64,000 nt of DNA from Allantophomopsis cytisporea (GCA_024752435.1 CP103035.1:2046001-2110000); one strand, 5' to 3'. Shown: positions 10,427 through 20,519, numbered from the stretch's first letter. Made by a program: numbers and translations. Notes: generated from the sequence alone by a model not told the origin.

Positions 10427-10907
10427 GTGACTACATCTTCTCTAATGTTTTATCATACACTCAAAGGCCAAGGTACTGTGCATTTACACGTATACGCTCC
10501 ACAAACAACGAAAACTATGATTTCATTCGAACATTTACAGTACCATATCATACCTGCGTCGTCAGTCGAAGTCTCCCTACCAGAAGTGGCTATACAAGGG
10601 CTTGGTCTTTTTGCGGGGTCGCTCTATCTCCCGGACTACACAAGATACGAGGGGCTCTGCAATTTCTTAGGGATCACACCTTCTATTTTAGACGATGCTG
10701 AGAATTTGGTTATTTCCGTAGACAGGTTCGTCAAACAGGAGTTCTCGTGCTCAGATTGGCTGGCCTATTGATTGTCCCTTCGACAAGTGCCCAATTCCAT
10801 TCTTTAAAGCATTGACTTCTTTGCGAATGAAAGGCCAGGGCTACCTACAGTCACATTTGGGCAGCCTCATGAATGGCAGACTCTTGCTGGAAGACAGTTT
10901 CAACTAG
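10427..10907 (+). pseudogene. C-terminal relic of a DUF3638/DUF6606-type giant protein
   Basis: The frame 10427-10771 contains VHLHVYAPQTTKTMISFEHL and then LFAGSLYLPDYTRYEGLCNF. After a frame change near 10755 the sequence continues to the TAG at 10907 with CPIPFFKALTSLRMKGQGY and LGSLMNGRLLLEDSF. This order (LH.Y.PR...S...L, LFAGQLY...Y..LC.FLG, PVPFLKA...RRKG.GY..TH.G) is how I remember the extreme C-terminus of the large (about 3000-aa) fungal proteins annotated DUF3638/DUF6606, which carry an upstream P-loop ATPase region. Only the last 160 or so residues survive, with a frameshift, so it is a relic. The family call is from memory of the pattern. Confidence 0.55.
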
Positions 10908-11953
10908 TAATTGTATATTAATTAGTATTTCTTTCTCCGAGCGAATATCATGATTCACTTCAATGGGTATATCCACATGTTTGACAGAACAAGCTTCCAG
11001 CCTCTAATTCCTTCTACTTATGTTGAAGTTGTTCAATCAGAACCTAAGACACTCTGCCGCCTTATCTCTATCTAGGAAATACTCATCAATGAGAAGCAAA
11101 GAGTGAGTCCAGAGAATCTCATGAGGAGTGTGTATCCACCTTTGGATGTAGTATGGTTACTAAAGTACAACTATGTCTAACGTAGAAGGATATTATAGGA
11201 GTCAATGCCTAGTTTCAGTCTCCAATACACCCTTATATCAAATCTCCTCATCCCATCATCAGGGATCCGAGACATAATTGGTGGCTCAGCTAGGTATAAG
11301 CTCTTGAAGCATGACGTAATACTATGTTACTTCGAGTCTGCCCTGACATCTCCGATAATTGATGTGATTTACATCCTTAGCTTTCGTTTCTGAGACTTGT
11401 GAGCCGTGTCTCCGCTGAGGTACTTAAAATTATATCCTCAAATTAAAAACTGACTAAGCTGTAATATCCCGTAAACTTATTCCGGCTCGTATGCCGATTT
11501 CTACAAGTTGAGTTACAGGAGCGATTTGGTGTTCGTGAGACGTTGATCCTGAATACTTTTCCATCTATGATTGAGACGATTGACATTGCAGTTGTGAGAA
11601 GGATCCCGCAAGCTCGGTGGTCAATGATTATATTGAATAGCAGAACATAAGGTAATTTTTTTCCCCTTGAATAGGACCCTCGTCTGCCTTCATATCCTTC
11701 ATCAATGCAACACCTCTGACGCTCTCATTCAGAATGCGGGACTGGAGAAGATGGAACAATCACGTAATCGCACGGACTGATATGAGCTTAGCATGATATT
11801 CAGCATGTTCTTTTCTTATAGTTATTTAGTAGACAGTTCCCTTGTTGAAACTGTCAACTGTCAACAATCATTTCACTCAAATCCTACCACTCACAACTTT
11901 GTTCTTTGCTTGCACAGAATACGAGACCGAAAAAACCAGGCAACACAACGAAG
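10908..11953. other. Intergenic, no supported gene
   Basis: AT-rich sequence with short frames only (62 codons at 11205-11393, no domain). The last 100-200 bases should contain the promoter of the RING gene that follows. Confidence 0.5.
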
Positions 11954-12742
11954 ATGGAATCAACCAACAGCATGGCGTTCGCCTTTATGGCATTGGGAAT
12001 CAGATGGGAGTCTTCTGTAGCGAGCCTTGAACGCATCGAACTGGATTCTGCCCAGCGTTGCCAGGCATACAAGTTTCTGAAGTCCTATTGTCACAATGGG
12101 AAAACCTGGAGGGATGCGCTTTTGAAGAAAGACTACCAATTTCCACCTCTTTCACGAGCTCCTAATCGACGCTACAAAAAGCTTCAACGCAGATGCCAGA
12201 CGACAGAGGAACGACACATACGCCACTCCGTTGCTTTATTTGAACGTGTACCAAGTCACGCAGCTGGATTTGTCCCTCCGGTACTTCAGCATACTACTGG
12301 CCTCTCAACTGATTCCCCTATTGATCTTACACTTGAGAGCGATGACGAGACTTCTGAGACTGACGTGACGGCACAAGACAAATTTGACGACGAAGACGAC
12401 GGATTCAAAGACTTGGAGATGGTCCAACAGAGCAGATGCTACATTCAGAAAGGAAAGATAAAACGCCTGGAGGAAGAGCTGCGATGTCAAGAAGTGAAAT
12501 TGCAATCCCAGGAGGAGAAGTTGCGAATCCAGGAAGAGAAGTTCAGAAAACTTCAAAAGGAGCATAGTAACCTTTTGGAGGAACATACGTGTCCAGTATG
12601 CTTTGAAAATGTTTGTAACGAGGCTTGCGTTCCTTGTGGGCATAGGTTTTGTAGTGGTTGTCTTGGTGAGTGGCATGGATGGGATAAAAGCCACTGTCCA
12701 ATATGCCGAGCTTCTATGGACACGTGGCAAAGATTATATTGA
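11954..12742 (+). CDS. C3HC4 RING-finger protein with SUMO-interaction-like motif
   Basis: A single exon of 262 codons from the ATG at 11954 (the frame opens slightly earlier at a TTG). Residues 213-252 form a RING finger: CPVC, then C-x-H-x2-C (CGHRFC), SGC and CPIC, as in E3 ubiquitin ligases. Just before it, residues 165-210 form a strongly charged coiled coil with repeats of QEEKLRIQEEKFRKLQ type. At residues 122-130 PIDLTLESD followed by an acidic run matches a SUMO-interacting motif (hydrophobic-D-L-T plus acidic residues), as in RNF4-type SUMO-targeted ligases. I infer a nuclear ubiquitin ligase that may recognise SUMO conjugates. All zinc ligands are present, so it looks functional. 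Confidence 0.75.
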   Translation: MESTNSMAFAFMALGIRWESSVASLERIELDSAQRCQAYKFLKSYCHNGKTWRDALLKKDYQFPPLSRAPNRRYKKLQRRCQTTEERHIRHSVALFERVPSHAAGFVPPVLQHTTGLSTDSPIDLTLESDDETSETDVTAQDKFDDEDDGFKDLEMVQQSRCYIQKGKIKRLEEELRCQEVKLQSQEEKLRIQEEKFRKLQKEHSNLLEEHTCPVCFENVCNEACVPCGHRFCSGCLGEWHGWDKSHCPICRASMDTWQRLY

Positions 12743-13736
12743 TACAGGTATTTTCAGCTCTATCAAGATTAGAAAATACAACATAATTCTTCGTGTTTTT
12801 CATAGTCTCATTCCACGTATCAGTCCTCTATCCGGCATTGAGTCTGAGGCCTATACTGGAGTTGACGAAGCGAGAACCAAGTCTTAGTTAACGCCATCCG
12901 AAGAAGCGTTCGACTATTACACAACGCTCAAAGAAAATATTACTCGACCTTACACAGAGGATGTTGATAGACAACCATCTGTCACTTCTGGGGACTCTTT
13001 GATGAATCAGCGAATTTATCCTATTCCCTACTGATGAAGGTTATGAGTCGAGTGATCAGGCATGAGACGACTCGGTAATCGAACTACTAGATGTCAGTGT
13101 ATTCGATATCAAACCACAGAAGTTCCAGTCGTCACTCCACTTCCGAATCTCAAATTTGTAAGGTGATTGGGCGATGATGTGGATGTTCGTGACAGAAAAC
13201 CCTTAGATAAGTGGTTTTTGCTGATATAGGACCGAAACTGATAGATTGTAGCAATCATAATAATGATTTGTAACGATGATTTGAAATCTAGTCTGAGGAA
13301 AGCAAAACGAAAGACAGACCTCGCCGGAAAAGATCATGTGGTGTCTCGATTGAGAGAAGACTAGACATGGTATAGTCAACGTCTATTGAAAGAAATCCAA
13401 AGAAATCAATCTGATGAAATAGGCTTGGGACTTGTTTTCCGTTTAGTAAATCCATCAAATGATCTATCACATTTTTCACGATCACATGAAATATGAGGTT
13501 TGGAGAGTCGCACATTTATGTGAAGCCTGCAATATTTGACAATAATCATTTTCAATCGAGTAATCCTTTCATTGAAATGCGCATATATTGAAGGAAATAG
13601 CCTATAAGAGATATACTTCTATGAAAGATGAGGAGAAGAAGACATGACTTCGAAGGAAAATAAAAGAATGTGATGAACAAGTGAGATACAATAAGAGAAA
13701 TCAAAACAAAGATATGACTAAGGAAATAAAGTCAAT
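12743..13736. other. Intergenic, no supported gene
   Basis: AT-rich, with frames below 100 codons. A plus-strand stretch near 12890-13020 reads as a hydrophilic peptide without an ATG or splice context that I can confirm. Confidence 0.45.
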
Positions 13737-14912
13737 CTATGCAAACAGCTCCGCATTATCCCGCTTGTAAATTTGCCATACCCTAATTAGCCTGGCTTGC
13801 GTTGCATCATCCATGTTCTGCTCCTCCACTTTATTAAACATGCACCAGTCTCGACGAACACCGTCAAACAATTCAGACTCTGTCTTCTTCGTCTGGAGTG
13901 ACTGTACTTGGGCTCCCGGTTGGGGAGTAGGAGACCCCTCAGTCGCCTGTCTCCATGCCAGGTAAGGAGTTGGAGATCTGTCAACAGACACTTTCTGACC
14001 ACTGAGCCATTCTCCATACGCTCTTGCTTGTATTTCGAAGGCATTGAAGATTTTCTCGTCGGTCCTCTTGCGAAACAAACGGCTCAGATCGGATCTTGTC
14101 TCCCATCTAAATATATTTTCCCCGCCATAGTTGAATCTGATTCGGACTTGGGTTTCAGGAAAAGAACGTTTTTCCTCACCAATCATCTTTGGTCGGAGGA
14201 GTTGAACTGCCTTCTCTAGGCTCATACCTGCGTCGTTGATAGCTACACCCTGGATATAAACACTTCCCGTAATCTTTGGGTATTTCTGGGTCTCAGGGTC
14301 CTTTTTCTTAACCATCTTCTGCTTCGTAAGATCAATTGCTGTGCTTTCATCAACTCCAATGCCACTATACTCAATCCTCCAAAATGGAGCATTTCGTGGA
14401 CCATCTCTGGTAATAATTTTTGTGGAATCAAGTCCAATTTTCTGAAAAGCTTCGATTTTTGTGCCATCAGTCGAGCCAAGTCTCAGTCCAGCCATGTGAA
14501 CTTCCACGAGATCATTGACTTCGAACTTGTCATCAGAGCCATTGCCACTCCCTTCCTCTACAGATGGAAGAGGAGTATCAGGAGAGTTTCCAGGTTCATT
14601 TGAAGAAGGTTCGTCATCATTTCCCTCAACCTCCTCGTAATCAGACGTACCCCCCATTTCAACGTCTTCGAGCTCCTGTCTGACTGCCTTGAGTTTTTCC
14701 TCGTTCTCTGGGCTTTTGTCGTTGTTGTAAGCCTCTTCAACTTGTTGGATTTCTTGACGTATTTTCGCAATGATCTCAGCCCGCTCTGCCTTTTTGGCTT
14801 TCAAAGCATTAGCTTCCTTCACGGAGTCCCGGGTGGAGGGCTTTGATATCTTGTTGTGTTTCTGGAGAAGTGACTTCGATTTAGGCGCGGAGGGTTCTTT
14901 TGATCTTCCCAT
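13737..14912 (-). CDS. Acidic coiled-coil hypothetical protein, 391 aa
   Basis: A single uninterrupted frame with a clear ATG. Residues 1-50 are strongly basic (many Lys, a possible nuclear or nucleic-acid-binding tail). Residues 40-85 form a coiled coil (AEIIAKIRQEIQQVEEAY). Residues 85-130 are an acidic Ser/Pro/Glu linker. A folded domain of about 240 residues follows, containing FEVNDLVEVHMAGLRLG, WRIEYSGIGVDE and several aromatic residues. I do not know the family. The layout (basic tail, coil, acidic linker, globular end) suits a nuclear or scaffold protein, but that is inference. No neighbour gives a further clue. Confidence 0.7.
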   Translation of the reverse strand: MGRSKEPSAPKSKSLLQKHNKISKPSTRDSVKEANALKAKKAERAEIIAKIRQEIQQVEEAYNNDKSPENEEKLKAVRQELEDVEMGGTSDYEEVEGNDDEPSSNEPGNSPDTPLPSVEEGSGNGSDDKFEVNDLVEVHMAGLRLGSTDGTKIEAFQKIGLDSTKIITRDGPRNAPFWRIEYSGIGVDESTAIDLTKQKMVKKKDPETQKYPKITGSVYIQGVAINDAGMSLEKAVQLLRPKMIGEEKRSFPETQVRIRFNYGGENIFRWETRSDLSRLFRKRTDEKIFNAFEIQARAYGEWLSGQKVSVDRSPTPYLAWRQATEGSPTPQPGAQVQSLQTKKTESELFDGVRRDWCMFNKVEEQNMDDATQARLIRVWQIYKRDNAELFA

Positions 14913-15113
14913 TATGGCAAAAATGGATGAGGATTATCAGAAGGTTGTTGATTTGTTGTATTATCGAGATATGAAAGATGGAGGATTGATGAGCTGTGCC
15001 GATTGATAAATAAGTCGTGGGCGTTGAGGCTTTATACTTATGATCGTAAGAATACCTCACCTATTCACCCTCGGTTTTCAACGGCGCATTTTCATGACAG
15101 CCATCATATGCTG
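14913..15113. other. Promoter side of the 391-aa protein gene
   Basis: Short spacer immediately upstream of the minus-strand gene. No other feature seen. Confidence 0.4.
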
Positions 15114-15285
15114 AGGATAAACCTCAACATCGTGAGACGTATCAGTTTCTACTGGGTGATAATAACACGGGTCACAATAAAGTGAAGGTAACCCTCAATA
15201 TTGTGAGGCCTACCAATTTTCACAGAGTGCTAACAACATATGCCACAATATATTGAGGGCGAGCCCTCAATATGTTGAGGACCGT
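15114..15285 (+). repeat. Tandem 71-bp duplication with CCTCA...TGAGG palindromes
   Basis: Units 15114-15184 and 15185-15255 align along their length (CCTCAACATCGTGAG against CCTCAATATTGTGAGG, then GTCACAATA against GCCACAATA). A partial third unit follows. Inverted repeats TTGAGGGCGAGCCCTCAA (7-bp stem) and CCTCAATATGTTGAGG (6-bp stem) close the array. It lies about 185 bp upstream of the small secreted-protein gene. Confidence 0.65.
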
Positions 15286-15468
15286 TTGAAACATAATCCG
15301 TTCTTTTCCAATGCCACTTCTTAGTAGACTTCCAACAACTTTGGGTCATTTCATGGTTATAAATACAAGGGACTAGATTACGATAGTGACTTCTGCCTTC
15401 AAAGCACACCTCCAATAGTTCTCGACTACATAACAGACTTGATACTACGTATTATGTACCTTAATTCC

Positions 15469-15853
15469 ATGATGACGACAAGCTTAGCCATATTGTTGTC
15501 AGCCGTCCTCACGTTTATAATTGGCGAGGTATCTGGAAGACCATCTTTACATGCAACTCCATCATCAAGGTATATTCTATTCCTTTCGTATAAAATATTG
15601 CTAATGTTGAAGCTGGAATTCAATTCAAGCGGAGAAGAACATGCAATTTGGATCTTACACCGTCACGGCCACTACACTCACGACAATCCCTTCAATTATC
15701 GAAGCTGATCTAGGCCCTTCTCCAACTATATCTGGCTCCTCATCAGAGCCTTCAGCCCTGTTCTGCTTTGGTCGTATATTCGATGTGCATGAATCAATTC
15801 AGATGACAATCCAAACTACCCTGTTTCTGGTCTTAATTTTTGTGGATATTTGA
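15469..15853 (+). CDS. Small secreted Ser/Thr-rich protein
   Basis: Exons 15469-15569 and 15613-15853 join in phase across a 43-nt intron (GTATAT...GAAG with GCTAAT) to give 113 aa. An in-frame ATG at 15454 would add five residues. Residues 3-20 (TSLAILLSAVLTFIIGEV) are a typical signal peptide h-region. The mature part is Ser/Thr/Pro-rich (SYTVTATTLTTIPS, SPTISGSSSEPS). The C-terminus is hydrophobic (TTLFLVLIFVDI), possibly a GPI-type or tail signal. No known family. The intron is at the short end for such fungi, so the model is tentative; a splice 17 nt further on would give a 59-aa product instead. Confidence 0.45.
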
Positions 15854-16206
15854 GGCTAAAATACGGAAAGTAAATCGTCATAGTAGCTATAAAACATAAA
15901 TATGAAGATCCATGTTGCTGATATATATGTTGAGATTGAATGGATTATGTAGGCGTTTCTCCGACTGTTATTTTACTGCTCTGTCAATTGTAGTTCATGA
16001 AGCTGTGAGTGTTGTATTCGAGATATTGTGAAAGTAGTAACAATGATGGTGTTGAGTAATGTGACTGCTCTACGTTTCATTGGTGCTTTTCATTCAAAAC
16101 CCAAAATCAACATTACGATTCTGGAAAGGTCAACGATATCGCATCTTTCCAGTAATTTTAGCATGTAGAGAAGTTTTTGGTCATTTAGTCTATTCTAATT
16201 TGCTCT
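15854..16206. other. No supported gene
   Basis: AT-rich spacer. The plus-strand frame at 16080-16292 overlaps exon 2 of MADS-like gene 2 in antisense and is a shadow. Confidence 0.5.
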
Positions 16207-16646
16207 TCACCGCTGTAGAGGTGATGAGTCATCACATGAGTCATCGGTTGGGGCTACATGCCAGGATTCAAGTCGAGGTGGATCTGGAATAGTCAACTTT
16301 TCTTCTGTCGTCGAGTCCTCTTCTTTAGCGGCTGAGTCTACGACCACGGCGTCGCGCTTCGAGGTATTAAAATCCGCAGGAGTCTTGTGGATAGTATGGA
16401 TCCGGTCCTGGTAATTGTCAGTACTGCTTGTAAAAATTTTCTCACGAGAGCTATACTTACCAATGTCTCCTTAGAGAGAGGCCATTCTCCGTCAGTAGAA
16501 GAGGTATATGTCCAGCATTTACCCTTTTTGCGCAACAAAACATAGACATCCATTTGGCATAAAACATCCGTCTCGTTACATTTCTTCAAAAAATTGTTTC
16601 TCCTTTTCCGAATCTGCTCCGTACTGATATTCTTGCCTTTCGTCAT
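16207..16646 (-). CDS. Small MADS-like (SRF-type) protein 2
   Basis: Exons 16461-16646 and 16207-16407 are joined by a 53-nt intron (GTAAGT...TACTGAC...CCAG), phase 0, encoding 128 aa. Residues 12-50 are the clearest MADS-box match in the window: RKRRNNFLKKCNETDVLC followed by DVYVLLRKKGKCWTYTSS, close to the canonical RR..LLKKA.ELSVLC.AEV.LIIFS...K.Y.Y.S. The usual N-terminal arm is short. After the intron comes a 66-residue acidic tail (KEEDSTTEEK, DDSCDDSS). A consensus TATA box (CTATAAAAG) lies 41 nt upstream. It shares its architecture with the genes at 7640 and 30700, while the sequences outside the core have diverged strongly. DNA binding is inferred from the family. Confidence 0.75.
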
Positions 16647-16686
16647 GTTTGCAGTTGTCAGAAATATAAGGTGATGGGTTGAGAGG

Positions 16687-16695
16687 CTTTTATAG
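16687..16695 (-). promoter_or_regulatory. TATA box of MADS-like gene 2
   Basis: CTATAAAAG on the minus strand, 41 nt upstream of the ATG at 16646. Confidence 0.6.
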
Positions 16696-16944
16696 GGGAT
16701 CAGTTGGAGTCGCTTGTAGAAAATGGGTCAAACTAAACGTTTAACACCACCACCCTGCGAGTGTTGCCATTATTGAACTACCTTAGACCTCAGAAATAAG
16801 CAGCCCTCAAGAAACCAAGGACACTCATAAGGTGTCCGCACACTCCACGGTCCATAAACAAGAATGTTTCGCGTATGTTCATCCAATTGCTTCGCAGTCG
16901 ACTTTCAACACCATCATCTTCTCTTGTCCAACGTTGACAAGAAA

Positions 16945-18706
16945 ATGGAATTTCCTTTATGGTATGCCATTATTCTGGGCTCAGCCTTTGCGTTATGGCT
17001 TTTGATTTATATATTGTACCGCTTGATCCTTCTTATGTGGCAATTTGCTGCCCTTTTCGTTCTTCGACATCTGGTATATCCTAATATATCTCGGAGACTC
17101 CCCATAATTGGAACGGCTACACGGTTTTATGTCATTGTCGGAATCTTGTACGTGACCGTCAACATCATTTGTCTTGCTCTAAAGAAAGACGAAGTCACGG
17201 AGGTGAGCGCGCGAGCCGCTATCATGGCAATCATTAACACCATTCCTCTCGTGTGCGGTCAGCATCTGAGTTTCATACCAGGAATGACACGAAAAATTCA
17301 GATGGGTTTACGCAGATGGACCGGACGGATTGTCGTCGCCCTCGTACTAGTACATACGACCATATCAATGATATCGATGATGACGAGCAAGTCTTCCCAG
17401 TGGACAAAGCTTCAAGTTTCTGGGATAGTTGTAAGTCACCCTGTGTTTGCCGCGAAGTCGTTACTGACTTGTATATTAGGGAAGTTCAGCTCTACTACTA
17501 CTTCTGATCTTTTCAGTTGAGTTTATGAACCGATTTGTTTATTAATGGTTCTTGTTATCATACTTCCTTCTTTCAGTGACAGCACTGGTGGCTTGTTGGT
17601 TTCACATCCCAACATCGAAAACGCTGAGCCGTCTTCTCTTACGGATATGTACATACGTCTGGCTAGGGATGATTGTCCTTCGTTGGGTTTATTTCGGATT
17701 TCGCAATCTGGTCATAGGTAAACCGTTCGCGAAAGCTTTGATGTCTCCTTCACTAGGCTGCATACGCATCACAATCACACTCCCAAGACCTTGGCAAGTT
17801 ACTGCTGGCCAATATATCTATCTGACGATACCGGCCGTGAGGAAATTTCAGAGTCATCCATTCATGATTGCATGCTGGGATCGGAGTATAGATGGCCTGA
17901 CTATAAGTCTGTTGGTAAAACCTCGACGTGGTTTTACGGGGAGTCTCATCAAAGAGAGGTTTGCCGATAAAAGCCTTCTAGCCTTTATTGATGGACCATA
18001 TGGCGTGAACTATAACTTCGGAGACTACGGAACTGTTGTGATATTTGCTACAGGTATCGGAATAGCTGGAGTCATGCCTTACATCAAAGAGCTCCTTCGA
18101 GGTTACAACAGCTCCGAAATTCGAACACGCCGTATATTCCTGGTGTGGGAACTACAACAGGAAGGTAAGATTCCTCACTGAAGACAGAATACGGGATGAT
18201 TGACGTTCATAGATCATCAAAACTGGGTAAAACTCTGGATGGACGAATTGTTGGACCAGGATACAGGCTATGTAATGACCCTGGCCTCAGATTGAATGGT
18301 GACTAATGATGAACAGCTTTTAAGCATTCACATGTATGTCTCGAACAGATCGAGTGGAGATACAGAGATCAATATGTCTCAGCCAGTCCAGTACGGCGAA
18401 CACAAAAGGATTGAGAAGTTCTACGAACCCATGAACGTAGCCAGAATACTCTTATCAGAATTTAAAGCCCGAAAAGGGAGGGGAACGATGGTTGTGGCCT
18501 GTCAGTACCATTCCATCACTGGGAATATAAACTGATCTTATACAGCATGCGCAAACAGCTACACCATGGATGCAGTCCGAAGTGTGGTGCAAAAGAGTAT
18601 GGACAAAGGAGTTCGCTTAGCGGAGCTGGACTTTCGACCTTCTCCGGGAAATTCGGGATATAGAGTGCCCCGAGGAATGGAATTTGGGTGCAGAGGAGTT
18701 GCTTAG
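16945..18706 (+). pseudogene. Ferric reductase / NADPH oxidase-like protein with one in-frame stop
   Basis: Five exons (16945-17430, 17480-18164, 18213-18271, 18317-18500, 18546-18706) join in exact phase to 525 codons. The order is several membrane helices with GQHLSF and GRIVVALVLVH, an FAD-binding part (AGQYIYLTIP, HPFMIACW), GPYG and a C-terminal NAD(P) domain. Such enzymes pass electrons from NADPH through FAD and two hemes to metal or oxygen outside the cell. A TAA at 17543-17545 interrupts the helix before WFLLSYFLLS. Six codons on, TAC (Tyr) stands where the family has a heme-binding His, 13 residues before the partner His (CWFH). Both can be explained by C-to-T at CpA. Every splice site is intact, so inactivation looks recent. 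A truncated paralogue lies at 55536. Confidence 0.8.
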
Positions 18707-19104
18707 ATGAATTCGGCAAACTTTTACCACGCTGATGCTTGTAATTGTGAGCACTACAGAAGAGGTACGCGTAATCGTTGTGATGTTGAAGAGTGCCAAG
18801 TCTTGAGCCGAACCCGCGGAAGCTAGTCTCCGGCCTAACGAGCTTGGGCTGTTGTTTTTTGACCCAGGTTCAGATTACACCTCGGCACAAACGTCTTTGC
18901 TCAAAGACAGATTGGCATCTTAGCTCGTCCCTTGTTGAGCATTCCTGCTCACCAAATGGTACCTGTCACACAAATCGATCTAGTCATGGTTCTCCACGGC
19001 CCCCACGTTCTGTGACTGCCATGACAACAAGGAAAGGCACGTGAATACATTAAAATATTTATTCACGTGATTTAGGTAACGCATTTTTTGTGAATGATAT
19101 ATCT
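18707..19104. other. No supported gene
   Basis: Slightly GC-richer at 18780-19040, with an 83-codon frame that shows no recognisable domain. It may be a gene relic, but nothing is diagnostic. Confidence 0.4.
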
Positions 19105-19593
19105 TTAGATCAATTCGCCTTCCATTTCCTCTTCGTTATATTCAATATTCCAAAATACCATCCACTCTTTTTCAGCCTTGGTCTGCTCCTTCATAGATCT
19201 TTCAAGACCACTGTGTAGCTGGTTGGTGAGGTTATCCAAGCGATCTGTTCCAGGATGGAAGTAGTACACCATGAATAGTTGCTGGTACACATCGTATACT
19301 GTTTCACGAAGCCTTTGCAGAGATTCGAAACAATTCTTGTAGAAGAAAACCTCCTGGCGTAGTTGGCCATTCTCGCGGGTTAGTTCTTCCAGCTGGAGCC
19401 TCAAATCAGAAGGGGGTGCGCTCTTGGATGCCTGGATTCTTCGTGTGCTGAGTTCTAGAGCAGAGGTTGTTGCGTGATGATTATCTAAGAGGTGATCATA
19501 TCGGTTTATCTCCGGTGGTTTTGATGAGGCTTTCTTCGCCAGTTCAAGTAGTCTCGTAGGTGCCAGACTTCGTCGCTTTGATTTCCGAGCCAT
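19105..19593 (-). CDS. Small coiled-coil protein, 162 aa
   Basis: A single exon with a basic N-terminus (MARKSKRRSLAP, nuclear-localisation-like) followed by a coiled coil of heptad type around residues 65-110 (LRLQLEELTRENGQLRQEV). The C-terminus is aromatic and acidic (WMVFWNIEYNEEEMEGE). A TATA-like CTATATATATG lies about 70 nt upstream of the ATG. The shape resembles a bZIP-like or dimerising nuclear protein, but I see no canonical bZIP basic region. Family unknown. It belongs to a row of small coiled-coil and Myb-like genes (19105-23088), most on the minus strand. Confidence 0.65.
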   Translation of the reverse strand: MARKSKRRSLAPTRLLELAKKASSKPPEINRYDHLLDNHHATTSALELSTRRIQASKSAPPSDLRLQLEELTRENGQLRQEVFFYKNCFESLQRLRETVYDVYQQLFMVYYFHPGTDRLDNLTNQLHSGLERSMKEQTKAEKEWMVFWNIEYNEEEMEGELI

Positions 19594-19740
19594 CTTTCAT
19601 ATTATCAAGCTTCACAAGGTAACGTTCACTTCAAAATGATACGAAAAGCTACAGAATATCACATATATATAGCTTGTGGTAGTGGGCACATCGATATAAT
19701 GAGGTGGGATTTAAATTGAGGCTCGTACTAAATGAATGCA

Positions 19741-19759
19741 ACCCTCATCATATGAGGGT
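19741..19759. promoter_or_regulatory. Inverted repeat, 8-bp stem
   Basis: ACCCTCAT-CAT-ATGAGGGT lies between the promoter of the 19105 gene and the stop of the 19792 gene. It shares the CCTCA/TGAGG half-sites seen at 15114-15285 and 60340. It could be a binding site or a terminator-like hairpin; this is unproven. Confidence 0.35.
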
Positions 19760-19791
19760 GAAGTATCAAAATCTGAAGTACTATTCTCTAC

Positions 19792-20519
19792 CTACCTTAC
19801 TGAGTTGGATTCAGCAATGAACTGATAGGATTTGTATTGTTGTCCTGTCTGAGATTAATAACCTTCACATCAGTCAAGCAGGATACGATACTCACTCGAT
19901 GGTAATCTTCAAGTCGTCGTTGTAAGCCTGACTTGTCCCCAGAGATCTTAGATATCTGCTCCTCAAGCACAGCTTGTGAACATCCCGAGCGTATCATTGT
20001 CTGCAGCTGTTCCAGTTGGTCCGACAGCATATTGAATTCTACGAGTAGTTCTGTGTTGCTTATACCAGGACTTTGAGAAATGTAAATCCCTTGTTCTTTG
20101 GACTCCTCAATCTCCTTCGTAAAGTCGTCATGCATTTCCGAGAATTGTTTTGCAGTCTGGAAAGCGAAGTCAAATAGTCTGTCAGCTTCTTGACGCCTGT
20201 CTCGTTCGAAATTCAATGCTTCGATGGTTCCACGATGCTCGAGTCGCTCTTCGTCAATCTTGTCTCGATAGGCAGCAAAAGCTCTCTCACACTCCAACAG
20301 AGCGTGTTGATAGTGGTTCATAGACAAACTTGCATGGTGAAGTTCACTTTGAAGGTGATGAGATCGTTGGTAGATGCTCTCAACTCGGAAGCAAAACTCC
20401 TGTAGTAAATCTAGAAGGGGCCTGCCTTCGGGAACCTCAATCGAAGCCACTGGTAACTGCCATGCATATTAGCCTGAGCTCAGCTCCAATATCTACAACA
20501 CTATTACCTTTCCCGCCAT
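19792..20519 (-). CDS. Coiled-coil protein, 209 aa, three exons
   Basis: Exon 1 (20508-20519) encodes only MAGK. Introns GTAATA...GCAG and GTGAGT...CTCAG, both phase 0, lead to exon 2 (19896-20456) and exon 3 (19792-19848). Joined, they give 209 aa, almost all helical: heptads from about residue 15 to 190 (LLQEFCFRVESIYQRSHHL, YRDKIDEERLEHRGTIEAL, LSDQLEQLQTMI). No enzymatic motif and no signal peptide. It is probably a dimerising or scaffold protein; its partner is unknown. The gene upstream of its 3' end, at 19105, is also coiled coil and on the same strand, about 200 bp away. Confidence 0.65.

Noticed and set aside
12305..12730. A 141-codon minus-strand gene
   Set aside because: It is the antisense shadow of the coiled-coil and RING part of the 11954 gene.
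18272..18316. A TGA stop as a second lesion in the ferric reductase
   Set aside because: The stop lies inside a good 45-nt intron (GTAATG...GACTAATGATGAACAG) whose removal restores the conserved frame.
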